Below are positions 1 to 10,287 of a stretch of DNA of 64,000 bases, in pieces. Numbering within the stretch: the first letter of the stretch is position 1; the number at the start of each line of letters is the position of its first letter. The notes below the pieces were generated by a model. It saw nothing but the letters and a program-made list of their open reading frames with translations. It ran no database searches and was not told the DNA's origin. Source of the DNA: Sebastes aleutianus (lineage: Eukaryota; Chordata; Actinopteri; Perciformes; Sebastidae); assembly GCA_916700875.1 (NCBI GenBank), contig CAKAKS010000039.1, positions 9,077,544 to 9,141,543 of the forward strand, read 5' to 3'. The position numbers and the translations under genes were made by a program.

Positions 1-297
1 AGCAAGAGAGAGAGAGCGGCGGCGACTGGAGCGAGTAATGTTTTCGACTCCGGCCAAGGCAGGAAAAGTTAACAGAGTTTGGTTTGTCTGTTCTGGGCTA
101 CTGTTGAAACATGGTGGTCGGCTCCGAGAAGAGGACCCGCTCCCTATGTAGATATAAACGGTTCATTCTAACGTAACGAAAACACAACGATTCTTATTTT
201 CAGGCGATTAAACACTAAAGAAAACATCCTTATTAATATTATATTCCATTTCTGCCAATAGATCCCCCTAAATGTTACTCACTGTTCCTTTAACCAA
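1..297. mobile_element. Non-autonomous DNA element fragment
   Basis: The window opens inside a dispersed fish repeat. It ends with the inverted-repeat-like terminus ACTGTTCCTTTAA at about 284-297. The interior has no open frame of note. I recognise this sequence type as common in percomorph introns, which is recollection rather than a search. It lies in an intron of the nucleotidase gene, just downstream of the last exon visible here (413-535, minus). Its left end is outside the window. Confidence 0.55.
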
Positions 298-412
298 GTC
301 AGGATTTTCAGGCTCCAAGATCTGACAGAGACCGTGATCAGCAGTAAAAAAACTCCTCATATCCATCACACATCAGCTGTAATAAATACCAGAGAAGAAG
401 AAACTTCCTGAC

Positions 413-3400
413 CTTTCTGTGATGCCTGCGGCGCCTCGTTTCTGTCCGTCGACAGGAAGAGATGCACATTATTTTTCAGTAAACTCTCAATGAAATCCTC
501 CTCGCTGGAAAAACAGAACCTGCTGACTTCAAGACCTGCAACAGAGCGGCGATGACGTCATGACAGGAAGTCATCAACGAGACTACAGAAACTGATCAGC
601 TGCTGACTTTGATCTGTCTGCTGAGGGTTAAAGTTAGATTAGCGTAATGTCTGGTACTGGAGATGATGGTTAAAGTTAGATTACCGTAATGTCTGGTGCT
701 AGTGTTGATGGTTAAAGTTAGATTACCGTAATGTCTGGTACTGTTGATGATGCGGGAGCTCTGCTGCTGTTGCTGGCTGTCGGTGGTGATCAGAACGACA
801 TCAAACAACAGCGACTCAGCAGGATTTTCTTCCAGCAGACGTTCGTTCACTCTCTGCAGTGCCTGAAATATGAATCAAATAAAAAATATTATTCTATATT
901 TTTGTTACTGTCAACAAAGTTAATATCTTAATGCTTTTTAACCCGAACACATTAGTTCCTACTGAAGACTTTATCTTTAGAAACAGCTCACAAGTATATC
1001 TATATGTTTTATAAAAAAAAAAAAGGCTCAGTAATTTCCAGGTGGTCACTGTAGTTTTTAATCAAACGTTACTCAAACAGGAGGAGTGCATTTGTTGGGG
1101 ACTATTTTCATCTGCATATTAATCCAAATTTGGTGCTCTAGTGAGTATTTGGGGCAGCAGGACGGTGTATCTGGGACTGAGTCAAAATAAAACTACAGTG
1201 TGTGTGTTTATGGTAATGAAGGAACATGTCGCCCAGTGCAATAGTGAGGCTCATTGAGGTGTTTTTAATAGTTTTTGGACAAATATAGAGCTGAGGAAGA
1301 AGGTATATGAGAGAATAAATAATACAATTCTTACATACGGGCATCTAAAATGGGTAATAATTTCTCTACACACACAAAAACAACAGTTAAAAGTTTTAAA
1401 TTTGATGTGAGCTGTTTAATTCTGACCTGCAGCAGCGGGAAAGCCACGCCCATTCCGTACACCTCATCACCATCACCAGCTCCAGATTCAAACACTGCAC
1501 GAGACGTCACCGCGACCACCAGTGCACGATCAGCATCCTTCTGCAGAGACAAACAACCTGCATCTTCATCCAACTAACAATACTCAACACACACAGAACC
1601 AACATAGAATCTATATGAAATCAGCAGAAAACCGACACAGAACCAACATGGATCACTACTTACAGTGTGAGTAACAAAATAACAGAATTTGAAGTGAAAC
1701 CTGGCCTATGAGCTCATACAGACATTTAACTAACGTATTCTTACACATATTTTTTGTATGTCAGAAAACACTATGCTATTGTACAATTCCTCACTGTCTT
1801 AAAGAATAGTTTTGCTTGTTCTGTGCAGTAAGCATCTCTTGCAAATGTTAGTCCGTCATTCAGTCTGTCTGTAAGCTGTGGAGGAATAAAACTAAGTACT
1901 TTTACTCAAGTAGGCCTACTGTACAAGTACACAAGTACACATTCAAGGTACTTGTACTTTATTTGAGCATTTCCATTTCATGCAACTACTCCACTACATC
2001 TCAGAGGTAAATATTGTACATTTTACTCCACTACATTTGTCTGACGGCTTTAGTTGCTTCACAAATTACAGTTTTGAATACACAACATAAATTGATATTT
2101 CTGTTTTTATTTATTTACCTTTGTATTAATTCCCTTATTTATTTAGTCTCCTGTTTAATTACCGCTTTTATTTATTTATGTGTTTATATTAATTTTTAAA
2201 TGTATTTATTTTTGCATTTATTTTTACTTTTTAATTGTATTATTTATTTAAAAAAAAAATATTTATGTATTTATTTATGTGTTCAAGCATTTATTTATTT
2301 ATGCATGACTTTCCCTTCGCATTTCACCCCCTATATATTTCCCCAAACATATTTATCTCTGTATTATTTTCTTTACACATTTATTCATACATTTAACTCC
2401 ACTACATTTGTCTGACGGCTTTAGTTACTTTGTTTATTTTTACTTTTTAAAATTGTATTATTTATTTAATATTTATTTTTAAATCTATGTATTTTTTTTA
2501 TGTGTTTAAGCATTTATTTATTTATTTAGTTATTTATGCATGACTTTCCCTTCTCATTTCACCCCCATATAAATTTTATTGTACATTTTACCCCACTACA
2601 TTTGTCTGACAGCTTTAGTTACTTCACAAATTACAGTTTTGAATACATGACATAAATTGATATCTGTTTTTATTTATTTGCCTTTGTATTAATTCCCCTT
2701 ATTTATTTAGTCTCCTGTTTAATTACCGCTTTTATTTATTTATTTATGTATTTATATCAATTTTTAAATTGATTTATTTTTGCATTTATTTTCACTTTTT
2801 AAATTGTATTATTTATTTAATATTTATTTTTAAATGTATGTATCTATTTATGTGTTTAAGCATTTATTTATTTAGTTATTTCTGCATGACTTTCCCTTCA
2901 CATTTCACCCCCTATATATTTCCCCAAACGTATTTATCTCTCAAATCTTTTCTTTACACATCTTATTCATACATTTGTTTTTACATTTTGTCATGCATTT
3001 GCCCTAATTTCAGCCTCATATTCTCTGGTCCGAATCCCCATTACAAAATATGCAATTTTAGCATTGAGCTATTAACTAGTGAAGGTAAAACACAGTTAAA
3101 AAAAATACTCATGGTGTATTTTAAATCATTAGTTCTCGCTCATCAAATCGGCATACATAACATACACTAATATACCCATTTTTCCATATAATTTTAACTC
3201 TTAAAATACATTTTCTACCACTGACGGACGTTTTAAAGGGCACTAATGGGCTGTATGGTGAATTATTTATGAGCCGAATTTGCCAGAAGACACTGACATG
3301 TCGAGTTATACGATTTAAAGATGTTCCCTTGAAAATAAGGAAGATTATATTGAAATAACTGTTTTTTTTAATGTAATCTGGTGGAGAAATAGCATAACAA

Positions 3401-3451
3401 TACAGTGAGTCTTACCTGCTTCACGTCGGTGTTCTGGACCGTGGAGATCAT
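413..3451 (-). CDS. Cytosolic 5'-nucleotidase, NT5C1A/NT5C1B type (3'-truncated by window edge)
   Basis: Coding exons in transcript order: 3451-3416, 1573-1427, 862-727, 535-413; all joins keep frame (phases 0, 0, 1, 1). The protein starts MISTVQNTDVKQ and reaches about 147 residues before leaving the window. It aligns by eye with the N-terminal half of cytosolic 5'-nucleotidase I: a first beta strand and loop (ALVVAVTSRAVF), the helix after it (ALQRVNERLLEEN), a second strand (FDVVLITTD), the SSRIINSTRHY helix, and the RFCF and NNVHLFLSTD segments. The family hydrolyses AMP and other nucleoside monophosphates in the cytosol. The catalytic HAD aspartates are expected further on and are not visible. 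Between the first strand and the next helix it lacks roughly 17 residues present in NT5C1A. Exon 862-727 ends in a 42-bp tandem triplication. I cannot say which paralogue it is. Confidence 0.75.
600..730 (-). repeat. 42-bp tandem triplication spanning the end of an exon and its splice donor
   Basis: Three consecutive 42-bp units (donor bases aligned at 727, 685 and 643) each carry the end of the coding exon and the start of the intron. Translated, the period is 14 residues beginning STRHY. Copies one and two keep the donor ACG|GTAATC. In copy three the base change ACGCTAATC removes the GT. Reading through all copies stays open until a stop at 598-596. Confidence 0.9.
1885..3235. repeat. AT-rich large-unit tandem repeat, copy 1
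   Basis: A block of partial copies of a unit of roughly 300-400 bp. Each starts near TTTTACTCCACTACATTTG, followed by long runs of TTTA/ATTT and the marker GCATGACTTTCCCTTC. Unit starts are seen near 2020, 2395 and 2575. The block begins with an ACTTTTACTCAAGTAGGCC module. The same arrangement recurs at 6178-7770. Translated frames are rich in Tyr, Phe and Leu and are compositional artefacts. Confidence 0.8.
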
Positions 3452-3605
3452 GTCCGCCTCTCAGATGAAACCCTGCAGGTTATAAAGAGTCTTAACAGGT
3501 GAATCTACACACCTGTTAACATGTCACAACACAGGAACTAACACTAAACTAGAACTTACTTCAAAGTTCCTGCAGAAACAGAAGAACTGTCTGTGTCAAG
3601 GGTTC
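3416..3605 (-). promoter_or_regulatory. 5' end of nucleotidase gene: non-coding exon and start exon
   Basis: A strong donor (TGAA|GTAAGT) ends a probable non-coding exon at 3560. An 87-base intron follows, with its acceptor before 3472 (CCTGCAG|GG). The next exon contains the start ATG at 3451-3449 and twelve codons, ending at 3416 before GTAAG. The transcription start is not visible and is probably near 3600. This end faces away from gramd4, about 2 kb apart. Confidence 0.45.
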
Positions 3606-3611
3606 CGCATA

Positions 3612-5566
3612 CTTCTTCTTCTTCTTTGGTGTTTATTGGCGGTTGGCAAACTAGCTTATAGGTGCATTACCGCCACCTACTGGACTACTGGAGTATGGAG
3701 CAGGAGATTGGCAGGAAAAAAATAAAAATAAAAACAAAATAATAATAACAAAATAAATAAATAAAAATAAATAAATAAAATAATATTAATAATATTAATA
3801 ATAATTATAATAATAATAATTATAATTATACTTATAATTATTATTATAACAATAACAATAATACTACTAATAATAAAATTCCCTCCCTTATTCCTGTTGC
3901 CCTTAAGTAATAAATTAGAAGATTGTGTACTTTCTTAGATGTCTTTCCTGTATGTCCTATTTTCAAAATAAGAATCTTTCAAGACGTAGGCACGGAAGTA
4001 TGTTTTGTTAACAACTTCAGTACCGATAAAGTGAAAACTTGAACCAATTAATAAATATCTAAAATAGATTCATGGTATTTAGAAATTGGCACTTTACAAA
4101 TTCAACATACCCAATAATGCTACTATTAAATTTGTTAAGATTTTAAAATCCTGCATAACATATACAGAACTACTTTTATTTTATGGAATGCCAATATTGA
4201 TGTCAATTATGTAAATTAACATAATTACTTACTCATCTATTTTACTAATTTAATTTAAAATGTTGGACACACTTGTTAAAGATGGCATGATGTATTTTGA
4301 ATGTAAGTACCCAAAGTTTAATTCCATTGTAAATATTACTATAATGGAATATAATATTATTCCTGTTGCCCTTAAGTAATAAATTAGAATATTGTGTACT
4401 TTCTTAGATGTCTTTCCTAGCAGATTCCCCATTGTAATATTTCCATCATCTACTCCTGATAGCAATTCCCTTCTTTCTTTGTCATATTTTTTTTTATTTT
4501 ATTTTTTTTTATTAGTATTTCAAAATGACAGTATACATAGTAACAGCAGAAAACATTAAAAACATCTACATACAGAAGAAGCATAGCGAAAAAAAAAAAA
4601 AAAGAGCTGTGCCAAACATAAAATGACAACAGAAATGAAACAAAACCAACATAAAATAAATAAATAAATAGATAATAATAGAAAAAGACCACAGGAGAGT
4701 ATAACAATAATTTCACTTAAAAACTTTAAAGATATTGCATACATTCATTGTTTTCATTGCTTTTTTGTTTTGTGAGGAAGGAATTGTTGACAGATATAAT
4801 TCCATTTCTTTCATAAATACAAAGAAATTAGGCTTTGTTTTGGTAAATTTATACCTGTGAATGTGGAACTTCGTGAGAATTAAAGTTATATTAATAAGAA
4901 AAAATGCATTACTGTCTTTGTCACTGTAATCATAGCAACCAGTTTCTTTGTCATATTTGTTGCACTCTATAAGAACATGCTTCACACGGTTTATTACAGT
5001 GCGTGCATAGTCCAGTTGGGTGCTTGCCTATTCTATGGAGTGTTTGGTTTAATCCTGTATGTCCTATTTTCAGACGGGTAATGACCATCTCTTCCCTGGG
5101 GCTCCCGCTCCGTATTCCACCAGCTCCTACATGTTTCTGAATACTGTACAGATGTCTCCCTGTGTAACTTAATAATAATAATAATAATAAATTTTACTGA
5201 TATAGCGCCTTTCAGAAACCCAAGGACGCTTTACAAAGGGGCACACAAAATCATACTAATAAATAACACAGAGGAGAAACTATAGCTAAGTAATTAAAAG
5301 AGTGATGTGTAGGAAGAGTCAGCTGAGATCATAGGCCTTGATGAGCAGGTGGTGTTTGAGGTGTTTTTTAAAAATGTCTTAATGTCTTGAAACTTAAGTC
5401 CCAGTATTCTTGCCAGGTTTTGTGCATGTAGTCCTTAATGATAGTTTTAACCTCTGCTTTACTTAACGGTATTTGTATGTTAATTAAGTGTCGTTTTAAT
5501 GATTGTCTGGCCATTATATCTGCATGCTCATTTCCTTCCACCCCTACATGTGTGCAGGAACCCAGG
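3612..5566 (-). mobile_element. Decayed non-LTR retrotransposon (LINE) 3' end with RNase H remnant
   Basis: On the minus strand, 5566-5375 translates as a broken RNase H-like segment: a WVPAH motif, then after a small frameshift HVGVEGNEHAD. From about 5100 to 4930 it gives RLKIGHTGLNQTLHRIGK and HCNKPCE...HVLIECNKYDKE, typical of the C-terminal end of I/Jockey-like LINE ORF2. The 3' tail runs down to about 3612 and ends in AAGAAGAAG repeats. A foreign segment (about 5170-5370, starting with AAT repeats and TATAGCGCCTTTC) is inserted. Stops and frameshifts show it is dead. A segment at 3888-3950 is repeated at 4360-4420. Confidence 0.7.
3718..3880. repeat. Low-complexity AAT/AATA tract
   Basis: An almost pure A/T stretch made of AATA, AAT and TTAT steps, lying within the LINE tail. 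No coding or structural signal is visible. Confidence 0.8.
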
Positions 5567-5569
5567 TTC

Positions 5570-5888
5570 CACCTACTTCCGCCTGACGTTCGCTTTAAGA
5601 GCGCAGCGTGATGGCGTCACTTCCGTGTTTGTCTGCCGCTGGCCACCCCGCCCACAGCAGTGATTATTGTTGCCAGGTGGAGAGAGAGCTCGGCCCGGTT
5701 TACCTGTCTTTACCCCCTAAAAACACCCACATCTGGACTAACTGTTTGGGGCAGATGAGGGAGGGTGATCTGGAGCGGGTCTGAGAGGAGCCTGGTTCGG
5801 TTTGGAGCGGATTTGACCCGGTTTCTCAGCCGGTTTCTGGAGGGGTTTTAAGAGAGAGAGAAGGAGGGAAAGTTTGCTTCGGTTCACG
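5570..5888 (+). promoter_or_regulatory. gramd4: gramd4 promoter and non-coding first exon
   Basis: Base composition shifts to GC-rich immediately after the LINE remnant. Visible elements are a CRE-half/ETS-like GCGTCACTTCCG at 5614-5625 and a GC box ACCCCGCCC at 5645-5653. No TATA box is evident, as in many housekeeping promoters. The sequence ends in a consensus donor (TTCACG|GTGAGA) after 5888. The next exon is at 10047-10287, so this is taken as exon 1. The transcription start is a guess, between about 5600 and 5700. Confidence 0.6.
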
Positions 5889-6177
5889 GTGAGAAAACCT
5901 TCATTTGTTCCCCTCTTTTCCTTACTTCCTCACCTCCTACTCTCGTCACCTAGGGTCCTCTTGGGTGTCCAGGTGTGTCCAGACCACTGGGCACTGGTTC
6001 GGCTTCTCTGTTGAGCCTCTTGTGAGGTCGGCAGGTGAGCAGCAGGTGAATAGCTGACTGTGTTCAGGTGGTGAACAGACTCAGATTGAGACTCAGATCT
6101 GTCAAACAGTCTGTTAACTGTCAGTCAGTCACTTAAAGGTGAATGATGGTCCTTCATTCAGTCTGTCTGTAAGCAGT

Positions 6178-7770
6178 GGTGGAATAAAACTAAGTACTTT
6201 CACTCAAGTAGGCCTACTGTACAAGAACACAAGCACACATTCAACTTGTACTTTACTTGTTCATTGTTTATTTGTTTTGCACAATTTAAGACTATACAAC
6301 ATAACACAAAAAAATAAATGAATAATATACAGTGCAGGAAGAGGCAACAAACCCACTTGGCTTATCTGAAGCCTCCACCTAGAGACAATATTAATATAAA
6401 GCAATAATATGACTACATAATAGTGATAAAAAACAATTAGGACAAGATAAATATATAATAACAACAATAACAATACAGTAAATATATAAAAAAAAAGACA
6501 AATGTGTGTGTGTGTGGGTTACATGGAAGTGTATGGTTAGTGTTTGTGAGGAGGATATTGATTTAAATATCTATAAAGACCTCTTCAAACAACATGAGTG
6601 GGAAAAAATATAAAAACATAAAAACAGATACATGGACAACATGGGCATGCAACTTCTCCACTCAGAGGTAAATATTGTACATTTTACTCCACTACATTTG
6701 TCTGACTGCTTTAGTTACTTCACAAATTACAGTTTTGAATACTTGACATAAATTGATATTATTTATTTAATATTTATTTTTAAATCTATGTATTTATTTA
6801 TGTGTTTAAGCATTTATTTATTTAGATATATATGCATGACTTTCCCTTCGCATTTCACCCCCTATATATATTTCCCCAAATGTATTTATCTCTGTATTCT
6901 TTTCTTTACACATTTATTCATACATTTCACTCCACTACATTTGTCTGACAGCTTTAGTTACTTCACAAATTACAGTTTTGAATACATGCCAACAAAATAA
7001 ATTGATATTTTTGTTTTTATTTATTTACCTTTTGTATTAATTCCCTTATTTATTTAGTCTCCTGTTTAATTGCCGCTTTTATTTATTTATTTATATATTT
7101 ATATGAATTTAAAAATGTATTTATTTTTGCATTTATTTTTACTTTTTAAATTGTATTATTTAATATTTATTTTTGAAATCTATGTATTTTTTTATGTGTT
7201 TAAGCATTTATTTATTTATTCGTGACTTTCCCTTCGCTTTTCACCCCCTATTTACCTTATTTACTTTTGTATTAATTTATTTAGTCCCCTGTTTAATTAC
7301 CGCTTTTATTTATTTATGTATTTATATGAATTTTTTAATTTATTTATTTTTGCATTTTTAAATTGTATTATTTATTTAATATTTATTTTTAAATCTATGT
7401 ATTTTCTTTATGTGTTTAAGCATTTATTTATTTTGTTATTTATGCATGACTTTCCCTTTGCATTTCACCCCCTATATATTTCCCTAAACGTATTTATCTC
7501 TGTATTCTTTTCTTTACACAACTTATTCATACATTTGTTTTTACATTTCGTCATGCATTTGCTGCTCTGTGCGCAAGTGCAAGTTTATCCAGAAACATCA
7601 CATATAATAGTAAAACACTGATGGGGAACATTTTACTGCACAATGAGTACTTTTACTTTTCATACATTTTGTTTTGAATGCAGGACTTTTACTTGTAGTG
7701 GAGTATTTTTACAGTGTGGTATCAGTACTTTTACTTAAGTAAAGGATCAGAATACCTCTTCAACCACTCT
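6178..7770. repeat. AT-rich large-unit tandem repeat, copy 2, in gramd4 intron 1
   Basis: This has the same module order as 1885-3235: an ACTTTCACTCAAGTAGGCC start, then repeated TACTCCACTACATTTG units near 6685, 6930 and later, with the same GCATGACTTTCCCTTC marker. It closes with an ACTTTTACTTAAGTAAAGGATCAGAAT module near 7725-7752, a widespread fish repeat edge. The two blocks flank the LINE and gramd4 exon 1. Confidence 0.75.
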
Positions 7771-8280
7771 CTCAGTCACTTTAAATCAATTCAGTCAGTG
7801 TATATACTCAGTTGTTAAATCATTAAGCAGTCAGTCAGTCTCGTCTGTACAGTGCTGAAGTGTGATCCAGGTAAAAGATGAGATTGTAATCATTAGAAGC
7901 AGTCAGACAAGTCAGTCTCTTTGTCTCTCTGTCAGTCAGTCAGTATATCGTGTGTGTTTAAACATAATGTCATTAGTCAGTCAGTCCTACATGTACAGGT
8001 ATTACAGGTGTTGGGCTCGTGCAGATATATTATTAGACAGTAATCATGAGGATTAGTCAGACCAGTCAGACATGCAGCTCACCCATCCTCAAACTGAACA
8101 CACAGTCTTGCAGGCTAAAGCCAGCAGACGTTTATCTTAGCTTAGCATACAAACTTTAGAAAACATGATGCAGTGCCATATAGGCTACCCTACATACTAG
8201 AAAACTTTCTGCCTGCTGGTGCCCCTTTTTTTCCTCGCCCCTGCCCCTCAGACAGGCCGAGTTCGCCACTGTTAACTCGG

Positions 8281-9100
8281 CATAAAGACTGGAAACAGGG
8301 GAAAGCAACTAGCCTGGCTCTGTCTAACACGTCTTCCCGGACGCCAAGCGAGCGAGCAAACATCAGATTGTTTCAGTTTTTCCCAATGAAGATATCCTGC
8401 TTCGTTGTTTGTTTGAAAAAAACGCTCGCCCTGGCTCTATTTATGCAAAGTTTTGTGCACCTCCAACCTATTTTCACTGATCAACATCAACGCTGACAGT
8501 AACTGACAGTTAATCAATACCACCGTCACTATGTAATAGAGAATGACATCGCTCGCAGTATATCTTGACAATTTTACGCGCTCCATTCGCCAGAGTTTGC
8601 TCGGTCGCTGTATGTCAGAAAGAGGCGTAAAGATAACAAAATCCACCTTTTAAAAAACACTAATTAACACAATATATGCTTTGTTTAATCCATACTAAAA
8701 ATAAACTAAAAATGCCAATTTCACATTTTACAGTGTTTATGTGCCTGACTAGCAGTTGCCAGGCAACCAGCGGAGACTCCAGGAAGTTACTGGTTCCAGG
8801 CAAGAAATAGTCCGTCTCATAAACCACGTAAAATGGCAAGTTGTTGTTTGTATAGATTAAACAAACAAGATGCAGCGTGTAAATTGGTGAGCTTTAGAGG
8901 GGCTGGTAGGTAGATTTTATTACGTTTGGACGGAGCCAGGCTAGCTGTTTCCCCCTGTTTCTAGTCTTTATGCTGAGCTACGCTAACCAGCTGTTGGCTT
9001 CTTAACAGACAGAGAGATTGGTATCAACCTTCTTTACATCTAACTCTCCGCCAGAAAGAGAATAAGAGTACTGCCAAAAAATGTCGAACTCTTCCTTTAA
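8281..9100. mobile_element. Inverted-repeat DNA element in gramd4 intron 1
   Basis: Two long arms match in inverted orientation: 8281-8324 (CATAAAGACTGGAAACAGGG...) and 8929-8973 (...CCCTGTTTCTAGTCTTTATG). The right end continues to GAACTCTTCCTTTAAA near 9090-9100. No transposase is visible. I take it to be a non-autonomous fish repeat. Confidence 0.6.
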
Positions 9101-10046
9101 AGAAGGAGCTGTTTGTGTTGATTGACAGGTGTCTCGACCAATCGCACAGTGCTGTTTTGGTTGCAGCTCACTTGTCCCACCTTAGCCTCTTGTCATGTCT
9201 ATCTGACAGACATGGTGATCAATGATAAACCAGGTTTTAGGTGAGCTGGTTTGGAGACCACACAGACTCCTACAGTCATGTTTTATGGTCCCTGTTTGAA
9301 AGCAGAGGATGAACCATTAACAGGGGAACATTAAGCAGAGTATGAACCACATCCACCTCCCTGAACAAACAGGATGATGAGTGGAGCGTCTGATTGGCTG
9401 CTTCAGCTGTTTGTATGAGGCTTTATGGGAGACGCGTTGATTGGCGACTCTCCCTGTGTAAATAAAGCTTTATAATCACTTGAAGGAGCCTCACATTCAG
9501 GTCAGTCAGAAGACTCGTTAGGAGACGAAGTTTTTGTTTTCTATATTGTTTCTGCTTTTCATCCACCTGTAGTTTCAGGTTCAGTGGAGATTTCTGCTGT
9601 CGGTTAATGTGTTGAATTATCTCACAGGATGTAAATGAACAGCAGCTTTAACGTTGATTCTGTTCAATTGAATTCTTGTAAATTGAATTACATCAGATGA
9701 ATATTAATATTGCAAGTATGTCAAAATGTATCCTGGGATAGTTTGAGTGTTTTGAAGTGGGGTTGTTTGAGGTACTTATCCATAGTCAGTGTATTACCTA
9801 CAGTAGATGATAGTCGGCACGCCCCCAGTTTGGAGAAACAGACAGAAGTACCAGCATGGGAGCAAAGCAATGTACTGCTGTGGACGTGGGGCAGCAGCAA
9901 AATGTATTTTAGCCACTTAAAGGAAAAGCCCACCTGCTGTGAGACGGGTCTTTCCGACGGGGAACTAAAGCCTATTCAGTCACAAGTGGAAGTTTATTGA
10001 AATCAGGTTTATTATTAACTGTTTTGTGGTTCCTCTCCTCTTCCAG

Positions 10047-10287
10047 TGTCTGCAGCGCCGCCAGCAGCCATGTCCAGGTAGAGACCGGCTCCACGGCGCC
10101 CACCATGCGGAAGCATCTGGACAGGATCCGGTTCCGGGGCCAGAGACGGGACGAGTTCCTGGATCTGGCCGATTCGCCCAACACGTCCGATACAGAATGC
10201 ACAGAGGAGGTCGTGATTAGACCTCGACTCTCCACCAGAGATTCGGAGGAGAGGGAGGCGGAGGGAGAGCAGCAGAGTGACGCTCAG
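10047..10287 (+). other. gramd4: gramd4 first coding exon and start codon
   Basis: The acceptor TTCCAG precedes 10047. The chosen ATG is 10105-10107, in a good context (CCACCATGC). It opens MRKHLDRIRFRGQRRDEFLD, which matches the conserved N-terminus of GRAMD4. An upstream ATG at 9997 in the same frame lies in the intron. The exon ends at 10287 before GTACAC, in phase 0. Confidence 0.85.

Noticed and set aside
413..504. Acceptor at 505/504 for the fourth nucleotidase exon
   Set aside because: It gives the wrong phase and an early stop after exon 862-727. The acceptor before 535 keeps the frame and adds the conserved RFCF block.
2014..3170. Several Tyr/Phe/Leu-rich frames of 60-133 codons
   Set aside because: Translation of TTTA/ATTT tandem repeats; the same nonsense peptides recur at 6788-7621.
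8173..8496. 107-codon plus frame
   Set aside because: It is inside the inverted-repeat element of gramd4 intron 1.
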